5,869 bases of DNA from positions 1 through 5,869 of the forward strand of contig JAJRYL010000206.1 in the NCBI GenBank assembly GCA_024275855.1. Reading direction: 5' to 3'. The DNA comes from Deltaproteobacteria bacterium (GTDB lineage: Bacteria; Desulfobacterota; GWC2-55-46; JADFVP01). A model generated the notes under the pieces. The model ran no database searches. It was not told where the DNA came from and was given only the letters and a program-made list of their open reading frames with translations. Both the position numbers and the translations under genes were made by a program. Below are positions 1 through 5,489 of the stretch, one piece after another. Numbering within the stretch: position 1 is the first letter of the stretch; each line of letters begins with the position of its first letter.

Positions 1-53
1 AAATTGGTTATATTTTTAAAGATTTAGTACTCTTTTTTTAGAGCTTTTCTAAG

Positions 54-80
54 TTGGCGCTTTTTTGTTTCATTTCTAAT
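54..80 (+). promoter_or_regulatory. Weak sigma-70-like promoter candidate for the DUF4390-ntrYX operon
   Basis: The -10 candidate TCTAAT (75-80) matches TATAAT at five of six positions. The -35 candidate TTGGCG (54-59) matches TTGACA at four of six, but the spacer is only 15 bp, shorter than the preferred 16-18. Transcription would start near 86-88, on top of the palindrome at 86-98, which is a usual place for an operator. The evidence is motif resemblance only, in A+T-rich DNA where chance matches are common. Confidence 0.22.
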
Positions 81-85
81 CTGCG

Positions 86-98
86 AACCTGTCAGGTT
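86..98. repeat. 13-bp perfect palindrome AACCTGTCAGGTT, possible operator
   Basis: AACCTG and CAGGTT are exact reverse complements around one central T. A 6+1+6 dyad is a size typical of a dimeric repressor or activator site. It lies where transcription would start from the weak promoter at 54-80. A smaller dyad follows at 102-112 (CGGT-TAT-ACCG). As RNA it could form only a 5-bp stem with a 3-nt loop, so a DNA-binding role is the likelier reading if it is functional. No regulator can be named from sequence. Confidence 0.3.
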
Positions 99-133
99 TT
101 CCGGTTATACCGTACACGTTAAGGTTTTGAAAA

Positions 134-150
134 TACCCGGTAGCCGGGTA
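134..150. repeat. Perfect inverted repeat TACCCGG-TAG-CCGGGTA, hairpin or operator
   Basis: Seven-base arms (134-140 and 144-150) are perfect reverse complements separated by TAG. The G+C-rich stem would fold stably in RNA about 60 nt upstream of the DUF4390 start, or could be a DNA site. No T run follows, so it does not look like an intrinsic terminator. It is the strongest of three closely spaced dyads in this leader. Confidence 0.4.
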
Positions 151-213
151 ACCGAACCGTTTGGCATGTTGCCGATTAATTAAGCCTTACCGTAAATTCA
201 GAGCGGGGTTTCA

Positions 214-774
214 TTGAACAGGTCTATAACGTACCTCATTCTTATTTTTGCGTTTCTCTTTCCGGCGGCGGCCTTTGGTGCGCAGGCGGAGATAGACGCC
301 GTAACTGTCGATCTTAACGGAGGGGTAAGAAGTTCCTTTGTCGTTAAAAACGCCTTTACGCCCCAGATAGAAGAGGCGATAATGAGCGGTGTCCATACCT
401 CCTTCAACTTCTTCGCCGAGGTAAATCTTTCCCACGGTCTTTTCTGGTTCGATGAACGGTTCGCCTTTGTCCAGTTCAGGCATACGGTAAAGTACGATAC
501 CCTTAAGAAAGAGTACCTGGTAACGCTTGACGAGCGCGGCGGCAAGGTTGTAAGAACTGCTGATATAGCCGAGATGAAACGGCTTATGTCCGTTGTGGAT
601 TCGGTATCGCTGAAGGTAACCGCTCCTATGTCAAAGGGCAAGAAGTATGATCTGAGGGTCAAGGCCGAGTTGAGTTCGGTGAAGCTTCCTTTCTCGCTCG
701 ACTACCTGCTCTTTTTTGTGAAGTTATGGGATTTCGAGACCGATTGGTACTACTACAGCTTTACACTCGGGTAG
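214..774 (+). CDS. DUF4390 family exported protein of unknown function
   Basis: The 186-residue product has an N-terminal signal peptide: MNRSITY, a hydrophobic core at about residues 5-19, and small residues allowing cleavage around 22-25. The mature part is mostly predicted beta-strand and ends with an aromatic W-D-F-E-T-D-W-Y-Y-Y-S-F block, which I recognise as DUF4390-like. The length fits that family. No enzymatic motif is visible and the function is unknown. The start is TTG at 214: an in-frame TAA lies upstream at 193-195, a purine-rich SD-like GAGCGGGG sits at 201-208, and any later ATG would remove the signal peptide. Genes of this family commonly sit just upstream of ntrY-ntrX, as here, so an envelope role linked to the sensor kinase is inferred. 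The gene ends in TAG only 3 nt before the ntrY ATG and in the same reading frame. Confidence 0.82.
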   Translation: MNRSITYLILIFAFLFPAAAFGAQAEIDAVTVDLNGGVRSSFVVKNAFTPQIEEAIMSGVHTSFNFFAEVNLSHGLFWFDERFAFVQFRHTVKYDTLKKEYLVTLDERGGKVVRTADIAEMKRLMSVVDSVSLKVTAPMSKGKKYDLRVKAELSSVKLPFSLDYLLFFVKLWDFETDWYYYSFTLG

Positions 775-777
775 AGT

Positions 778-3003
778 ATGAGCGGCGCTAAGATACCGGA
801 GGCTGAGCACAGAAGAAGGCGGCGGGAGTTTATTATAATCCTGATAGTCGTTCCGGCTATTATTCTGCTTACCTATCTTGAGTCTAACCTCTCGATAATC
901 AGCCCGGACGTACCTATTCCCACCAACATACTTCTTCTCGGCCTTATCAATATAAATATTATTCTGCTTACGCTCCTCATTTTTCTTGTAATGAGAAACA
1001 GCGTAAAGTTCTTCTTCGAGCGCAGGAGCAAGGCAATGGGCACAAAGCTCATGACCAAGCTCATCATGGCCTTTATCGGCCTTACCATAATACCTACTTT
1101 TATTCTCTTCTTCGTTGTTATCGGTTTTATCAACAAAAGTATAGACGGGTGGTTCGCCATAAAGATAGAGGACTCGCTTTCGGAGTCTCTCGAACTTGCG
1201 CAGAACTACTATCAGGACATGACGGACAGGGTTCTGTCCGGCGCACGCACCCTCTCTTTTTCGGTCTCGCGCAGGAAACTGATAAACAAGGACGAGGAGC
1301 TCGACAAGTTTACGGACGTGCGGCTTGAAGAGAACGATTTTTCCACTATAGAGATCTACTCCCCTGCAGGAGAGATGATCGCGTACGCGATCTCTACGGC
1401 TGTAAATAAGAATATGGTTCCCAATATCGATTTCGTGCATGTAAAGAGCGCGCTTGCCGGTGACGCGTCGAGCTTTGTGCAGACGCTAAACGTCGGCGAC
1501 GTGGTTCGGGGTATCTACCCGGTAAGGGATGTTACCGATACGGAGAAAATAACCGGTGCCGTGGTGGTGAGCCACTACGTACCGCGAAGCCTGATAGCCA
1601 AGATGAAGGAGATAAGCACGGCGTTCGAGGGTTACAAGCAGCTTAAGCTTCTAAGAAACCCGGTAAAGGCGAGTTACTTCTCGATACTGCTTATTATCAC
1701 GCTGCTCATACTCTTTTTCGCCATCTGGATAGGCAGGTATATGGCCAAGAGCCTCACCGTGCCTATCTACGAGCTTGCCGAAGGTACGCACGCCGTGGCG
1801 AGCGGTAATCTCGATTATAAGATAGAGGGCGAGTCTAACGACGAGATCGGCCTTCTGGTAAAGTCGTTCAACAGGATGACGGAAGACTTGAAGGCGAGTA
1901 AATCCCGCCTTGAAGAGGCCAATATCGACCTCAGGCAGACCAACATAGAGCTTGAGCAGAGGAGGCGCTACATAGAGATTGTTTTAAGCAACGTATCGGC
2001 GGGGGTCGTCTCTATAGATAAACTCGGCAGGATTACGGCCCTGAACAGGGTGGCCTCCGAAATACTCGGCACCGATGCCAAAAACTCTATCGACCGCAGT
2101 TATAAAGAGGTCTTGAGGGAGGAGGACAGAGAGGTCTTCAGGGGCATGATAAAGGACATGAGCGAGGCCGGAAGCGAGGCCCTCGAACGGCAGATGAAGG
2201 TTGACGTGCAGGGCACCTCCGTTACCGTGCTGGTCAACCTCAACGCCCTTAGAGACGAACACGGCAGTTATATCGGCATGGTGGCGGTGCTCGACGACCT
2301 TACGCACCTGTTGAAGACACAGAGGATGTTCGCCTGGAAAGAGGTCGCAAAGAGAATAGCGCACGAGATAAAGAACCCCCTGACCCCTATCAAACTCTCG
2401 GCTCAACGGCTGCGCAAAAAGTACCTCAATAAGCTCGACGACAGCACGCATGTTTTCGACGACTGTACGGATACGATTATCAGGCAGGTAGACGAGTTAA
2501 AGGTTCTGGTAAACGAGTTTTCGAGTTTCGCCAGAATGCCGGCCTCAAACCCCACGCCTAACGACCTTAACATGATTGTAGAAGAGACGGTAGCGCTCTA
2601 TAAGTCGGGGCGCAAAGAGATTATCTTCGAGGCGGATGTTGATAAAACACTGCCTGTTTTCGATATCGACAGAGACCAGATAAAGAGGGTTCTAATAAAT
2701 CTTATAGATAATTCAGTGGCGTCTATCTCGTCTAATGGTATTATCCGTGTGGTAACCATTTATATTAAAGAGCTTGAGGTGGCGCGGCTTGAGGTTATAG
2801 ATAACGGTTCCGGCATAGAGCCGGAGGATAGAGAGCGGCTCTTCGAGCCGTACTTCTCTACCAAGGGCAGCGGTACGGGGCTTGGGCTCGCTATTGTGAG
2901 CAACATAGTCTCAGACCATAACGGTTATATCCGGGTTAAAGATAACAGGGGCGGAGGGACTCGTTTTATAGTAGAGCTTCCGACAAAAACGGTAAGTGTA
3001 TGA
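778..3003 (+). CDS. ntrY: NtrY-type membrane sensor histidine kinase (HAMP-PAS-HisKA-HATPase)
   Basis: This 741-residue protein senses a signal at the membrane and phosphorylates the response regulator encoded next to it. A basic N-terminus (HRRRRR, 11-16) precedes membrane segments at about 18-35, 49-72 and 94-118. An extracytoplasmic loop (about 119-299) follows, then a fourth membrane segment (about 300-320), a HAMP linker (about 321-372), a short coiled coil (about 372-398) and a PAS domain (about 400-512). The kinase core has the H-box A-H-E-I-K-N-P-L-T-P-I with phospho-acceptor His529, the N-box with Asn641 and Asn645, the G1 box D-N-G-S-G-I (675-680), the F-box around 689-693, and the G2 box G-T-G-L-G-L (699-704). 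All catalytic motifs look intact. This architecture and H-box are typical of NtrY rather than soluble NtrB. The start is ATG 3 nt after the DUF4390 stop with a weak SD, suggesting translational coupling. Its TGA overlaps the ntrX ATG. The signal sensed cannot be told from sequence. Confidence 0.93.
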   Translation: MSGAKIPEAEHRRRRREFIIILIVVPAIILLTYLESNLSIISPDVPIPTNILLLGLININIILLTLLIFLVMRNSVKFFFERRSKAMGTKLMTKLIMAFIGLTIIPTFILFFVVIGFINKSIDGWFAIKIEDSLSESLELAQNYYQDMTDRVLSGARTLSFSVSRRKLINKDEELDKFTDVRLEENDFSTIEIYSPAGEMIAYAISTAVNKNMVPNIDFVHVKSALAGDASSFVQTLNVGDVVRGIYPVRDVTDTEKITGAVVVSHYVPRSLIAKMKEISTAFEGYKQLKLLRNPVKASYFSILLIITLLILFFAIWIGRYMAKSLTVPIYELAEGTHAVASGNLDYKIEGESNDEIGLLVKSFNRMTEDLKASKSRLEEANIDLRQTNIELEQRRRYIEIVLSNVSAGVVSIDKLGRITALNRVASEILGTDAKNSIDRSYKEVLREEDREVFRGMIKDMSEAGSEALERQMKVDVQGTSVTVLVNLNALRDEHGSYIGMVAVLDDLTHLLKTQRMFAWKEVAKRIAHEIKNPLTPIKLSAQRLRKKYLNKLDDSTHVFDDCTDTIIRQVDELKVLVNEFSSFARMPASNPTPNDLNMIVEETVALYKSGRKEIIFEADVDKTLPVFDIDRDQIKRVLINLIDNSVASISSNGIIRVVTIYIKELEVARLEVIDNGSGIEPEDRERLFEPYFSTKGSGTGLGLAIVSNIVSDHNGYIRVKDNRGGGTRFIVELPTKTVSV

Positions 3004-4352
3004 AGAGCATTTTAGTAGTAGACGACGAAAAGGGAATAAGAGAGGCGCTTGCCGGGGTTCTTAAAGACGAGGGGTAGACGGTCTACCTTGCGGGTACCGC
3101 CGAGGAGGCTTTACGAAGGCTCGACAAGATGGCCCCCGACCTTGTGCTGCTCGACATTTGGATGCCGGGAAAAGACGGCGTTGAGACGCTAAAAGAGATT
3201 AAAGAGCGGCGGGCGAACCTGCCGGTAATTATGATATCCGGGCACGCCAATATAGAGACTGCCGTAAAGACGACAAAGCTCGGCGCTTACGATTTTATAG
3301 AAAAACCTCTGTCGCTTGAGAAGGTAATATTAACCGTAGAGCATGCCCTTGAGCAGAACAGGCTCGTTGAAGAGAACAGGGAGCTTCGTACGCGCGAGCT
3401 TAAGAAGTTCGATATAATAGGCAGGTGCGCCTCTATCACCGCGCTTAAAGAGGATATTAAGAGGGCTGCCCCGACCAACTCGTGGGTACTTATTACGGGT
3501 GAGAACGGTACGGGTAAAGAGTTTATCGCAAGAAATATCCACCTCTATTCAGAGCGCGCCCGCAGACCGTTTGTAGAGGTTAACTGCGCCGCTATTCCAG
3601 AAGAGCTTATAGAGAGCGAGCTTTTCGGCCACGAAAAGGGCGCCTTTACCTCAGCCGTCTCTTCCAAGCCGGGCAAGTTCGATATGGCCGACGGCGGCAG
3701 TATCTTCCTCGATGAAATAGCGGATATGAGCCCCAAGACGCAGGCCAAGGTACTGCGTATCCTTCAGGACCAGAGCTTTACCCGCGTTGGCGGTACAGAG
3801 CCTGTTACGGTGGATGTGCGTGTTATCGCCGCTACCAACAAAAACCTTAAGCACGAGATAGAGAGCGGCAACTTCAGAGAAGACCTCTACTACCGGCTGA
3901 ACGTTATACCTTTTCATATGCCTGCGCTTCGAGACAGGCGCGACGACATCGCGCTCTTTGTCGAGTACTACTTGGGCGAGTACGCGGCGCGAAGCGCGCG
4001 CGAGGTACCGGGCATAAGCGCTGAGGCGCTCGCTCTTTTGGTGGCTTATAACTGGCCCGGCAACGTGCGTGAGCTAAAGAACCTTATCGAGAGGCTTGTT
4101 ATTATGGTTCCGTCCAATGAGATTACGCCGGGCGACCTTCCTGCTTATATAAGGGGCGACGCAACCGCCCCGCGGAGCGCTCCATATACCGCGGCCCGGT
4201 TAAAAGAGGCCCGTAACGGTTTTGAAAAAGATTTTATTATAAGCAAGCTAAAGGAGTTTAACGGCAATATCTCTAAAACCGCCCAGGCGATAGGTATCGA
4301 GCGCAGCCATCTTTACAGGAAGATACGGGCGTACGGCATAGAGCACGATTAA
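3000..4352 (+). CDS. ntrX: NtrX-type sigma-54 response regulator, interrupted by in-frame TAG at codon 26
   Basis: The 450-codon frame starts at an ATG overlapping the ntrY stop (ATGA, 3000-3003) and reads M-K-S-I-L-V-V-D-D-E, a standard receiver start with acidic pair Asp8-Asp9. Codon 26 is TAG, where D-E-G-Y is expected. The same frame then continues with phospho-acceptor Asp52, Ser80 and Lys102. The AAA+ domain has Walker A G-E-N-G-T-G-K-E (167-174), a GAFTSA loop (214-219, usually GAFTGA), Walker B (about 234-239), sensor I Asn280, candidate arginine fingers Arg293 and Arg299, and sensor II W-P-G-N-V-R (352-357). A Fis-type helix-turn-helix lies at 424-444. Full length with the amber codon read matches NtrX. 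If TAG terminates, the first restart is ATG 3129, giving 407 residues without beta-1, the acidic pair or helix alpha-1. That form keeps ATPase and DNA-binding parts but should not be phosphorylated normally. It is either a damaged gene, a constitutive variant or a sequence error. The family assignment is firm and the functional state is not. Confidence 0.88.
3073..3087. repeat. 15-bp perfect dyad containing the ntrX amber codon
   Basis: GGTAGACGGTCTACC reads as 7-base arms around a central G. The G of the TAG (3077) pairs with C3083, so TAC or TAT in its place would break one pair of the dyad. In RNA, two more G-U pairs (3072-3088 and 3071-3089) could extend it. A second small dyad, GCGG-GTA-CCGC, follows at 3090-3100. 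The dyad is directly visible. Whether it caused the TAG or has any role is inference. Confidence 0.6.
3115..3131 (+). promoter_or_regulatory. Candidate restart site: GAAGG and ATG 3129 within ntrX
   Basis: ATG 3129 is the first ATG, GTG or TTG in the ntrX frame after the TAG at 3075-3077. A GAAGG (3115-3119) lies 9 nt before it, an acceptable Shine-Dalgarno spacing. A stronger AGGAGG at 3103-3108 is too far from this ATG to serve it well and has no start codon at proper distance. Ribosomes ending at codon 26 could restart here, about 50 nt downstream. In a normal ntrX this would be ordinary internal sequence, so the site matters only if the TAG is real. Confidence 0.35.
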
Positions 4353-4450
4353 GGCTCCTAAACCGCTTAACCGTAGCGGCGGTTCTCTGCGTTGCTCATT
4401 TCAGACGCTCTCTTTTGATACTCAGGATACTATTTTCCCTTCGATATTTT

Positions 4451-4514
4451 TGAAACGGACAGAAAAATGAAAATTGAAAAGTCCTTCGATTTATGTTATT
4501 TTTCTACTGTTTCA
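4451..4514. repeat. 64-nt near-continuous imperfect hairpin between ntrX and yebC
   Basis: The left arm (4451-4478) and right arm (4485-4514) pair in three blocks. 4451-4458 pairs with 4507-4514, 4461-4470 with 4496-4505, and 4471-4478 with 4485-4492. This gives 26 pairs, three of them G-U type, around a 6-nt loop (4479-4484). An internal AC/A mismatch and a 3-nt bulge (4493-4495) interrupt it. A T6 run at 4522-4527 lies 7 nt beyond the stem, so terminator function for the ntrYX operon is possible but not textbook. Other options are a small repeat element, a small-RNA stem or a cis-regulatory leader of yebC. It is far longer than expected by chance, even in A+T-rich DNA. Confidence 0.55.
4474..4502 (+). 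promoter_or_regulatory. Candidate sigma-70 promoter for yebC-ruvC
   Basis: TTGAAA (4474-4479) matches TTGACA at five of six positions. TATTTT (4497-4502) matches TATAAT at four of six, with an optimal 17-bp spacer. Transcription would begin near 4509-4511, giving a leader of about 75 nt before the yebC ATG. The elements lie inside the hairpin at 4451-4514, so its sequence symmetry might be a DNA-level control site and not an RNA structure. A promoter is expected in this 232-bp gap because yebC belongs to a different functional unit from ntrX. The match itself could be chance. Confidence 0.4.
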
Positions 4515-4568
4515 CAGACTATTTTTTACGTCACCCTTTTCGGATTTCGACATAAATTAATCTTCACC

Positions 4569-4574
4569 GAGGAG
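4569..4574 (+). promoter_or_regulatory. Strong Shine-Dalgarno GAGGAG for yebC
   Basis: GAGGAG ends 10 nt before ATG 4585. It is the best ribosome-binding site in the window and fixes the yebC start. The other genes rely on weak sites (ntrY, ntrX), a purine-rich GAGCGGGG before a TTG start (DUF4390), or a modest AGGA (ruvC). Confidence 0.75.
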
Positions 4575-4584
4575 AAACTATTTC

Positions 4585-5337
4585 ATGGCGGGACACTCCA
4601 AGTGGGCTAATATAAAACACAAGAAGGCGCGCACCGATGCCAAAAGAGGCAGAACATTTACCAAGCTCGTTAAAGAGATTATGGTCGCGGCCAAGATGGG
4701 CAGCAGCGACGTTAACGGAAACCCGAGGCTCCGTACCGCTGTTGACAAGGCGAAGAGCGATAACCTGCCTGCGGAGAATATAGAGCGCGCTATTAAAAAG
4801 GGCGCCGGAGAGCTTGAGGGCGTCAGTTACGAAGAGGGCGTATACGAAGGTTACGGCCCCGGGGGCGTTGCCGTTATTGTGGAGTACATGACTGATAACC
4901 GTAACCGCACCGCCTCGGATGTACGCCACGCTTTTTCCAAGTACGGCGGTTCTCTCGGTACAAGCGGCTCCGTAGCATGGATGTTCGAGAAGAAGGGTTT
5001 TTTTCTCTTCGATATAGACGCTCTTGACGAAGAGACCCTTATGGACGCGGCAATAGAGGCCGGCGCCGACGACGTAGAGACCAATACCGCAGAGGGTGTT
5101 TACGAGGTGGCTACCGACCCGAGTGAGTTCCATAAGGTCAAAGACGCTTTCGACGCCGCCGGGTTAAAGTACCGGAGCGCCGAGATAACCATGATACCCA
5201 AAGATACGGTAAAGATAGACGCCAAGAGGGCCGGTAGTGTCTTTAAGCTGCTCGAAGAGCTTGAGGAGTACGATGACGTACAGGAGGTCTACGCCAATTT
5301 CGATATATCAGAGGCGGAGATGGAGAAGTTATCTTAG
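4585..5337 (+). CDS. yebC: YebC/PmpR/TACO1 family translation factor or regulator
   Basis: The 250-residue cytosolic protein opens with the family signature [14 protein letters not shown] (1-14), then [14 protein letters not shown]. Other conserved blocks are [11 protein letters not shown] (46-56), [10 protein letters not shown] (88-97) and a central [11 protein letters not shown] (about 121-131). Length matches the family (E. coli YebC is 246 residues), so the TAG at 5335-5337 is a true stop; reading through would add only 33 residues before TAA. Members have been described as DNA-binding regulators (PmpR). More recent work assigns them a ribosome-associated role in translation through difficult stretches such as polyproline, as for mitochondrial TACO1. 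Sequence alone does not decide between these roles. The gene sits upstream of ruvC, its common neighbour, and starts at ATG after a strong GAGGAG. Confidence 0.96.
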   Translation: MAGHSKWANIKHKKARTDAKRGRTFTKLVKEIMVAAKMGSSDVNGNPRLRTAVDKAKSDNLPAENIERAIKKGAGELEGVSYEEGVYEGYGPGGVAVIVEYMTDNRNRTASDVRHAFSKYGGSLGTSGSVAWMFEKKGFFLFDIDALDEETLMDAAIEAGADDVETNTAEGVYEVATDPSEFHKVKDAFDAAGLKYRSAEITMIPKDTVKIDAKRAGSVFKLLEELEEYDDVQEVYANFDISEAEMEKLS

Positions 5338-5489
5338 AAACCTCAGAGTAATCGACCTGATATCCCCCTTCCACATTTCGAGCAATTTAGGGCGGCAAAA
5401 AAAACGACACTCCATATACCGCAGGAAGGTCTTAATTAACCGGACTATCCCTTAAAGAAAAGTTACCTTAAGTAGGAAAGTTATATTAA
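5338..5489. other. yebC-ruvC spacer, no gene seen
   Basis: This 152-bp gap has stops in the forward frames and no recognisable protein on either strand. It contains an A8 run (5397-5404) and the 8-bp palindrome TTAATTAA (5432-5439). I find no convincing terminator, so yebC and ruvC may be co-transcribed, and no well-spaced sigma-70 promoter for ruvC. TATATT at 5482-5487 is too close to the ruvC start to be its -10. Confidence 0.5.

Larger units (their letters stand above)
1..213. other. Noncoding leader upstream of the DUF4390-ntrYX operon
   Basis: All three forward frames hit stops within the first 40 bases, so no upstream gene enters from the left on this strand, and I recognise no reverse-strand protein. 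The first 80 bases are A+T-rich with several T runs (for example 61-66). They could include the end of an upstream transcript, but I find no convincing stem directly before a T run. Positions 86-150 hold three short dyads, listed separately where strong. In related genomes the DUF4390-ntrY-ntrX block often follows rsmB or another housekeeping gene. That gene is not visible here. Confidence 0.6.

Noticed and set aside
30..66. T runs and short dyads such as CTCT-AGAG as a terminator of an upstream gene
   Set aside because: Stems are 4-5 bp with mismatches and do not directly precede the T run, so I could not support a terminator.
161..173. TTGGCATGTTGCC resembling a sigma-54 -24/-12 promoter upstream of DUF4390
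   Set aside because: The GG and GC elements are 6 nt apart, not the required 10, and sigma-54 does not tolerate that spacing.
724..1440. 238-codon open frame on the reverse strand over the start of ntrY
   Set aside because: It lies opposite a well-supported kinase gene, has a low-complexity charged composition, no recognisable domain, and no start context. It is a shadow frame.
4361..4384. Possible ntrX terminator, AACCGC pairing with GCGGTT
   Set aside because: The stem is only 6 bp with a 12-nt loop, and no T run follows (TCTCTGCG).
4564..5133. 189-codon reverse-strand frame over yebC
   Set aside because: It is antisense to a clear YebC coding region and has no family resemblance.
5410..5422. 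13-bp direct repeat CTCCATATACCGC, also at 4180-4192 inside ntrX
   Set aside because: Only two copies, one in coding sequence, with no shared flanks or insertion signature. Probably coincidence.
5237..5455. 72-codon forward frame overlapping the end of yebC and the spacer
   Set aside because: Most of it overlaps yebC in another frame, with biased Ser/Arg composition and no ribosome site. Not supported as a gene.
5482..5487. TATATT as a -10 element for ruvC
   Set aside because: It lies 2 nt before the ruvC ATG, so transcription would begin inside the coding region.
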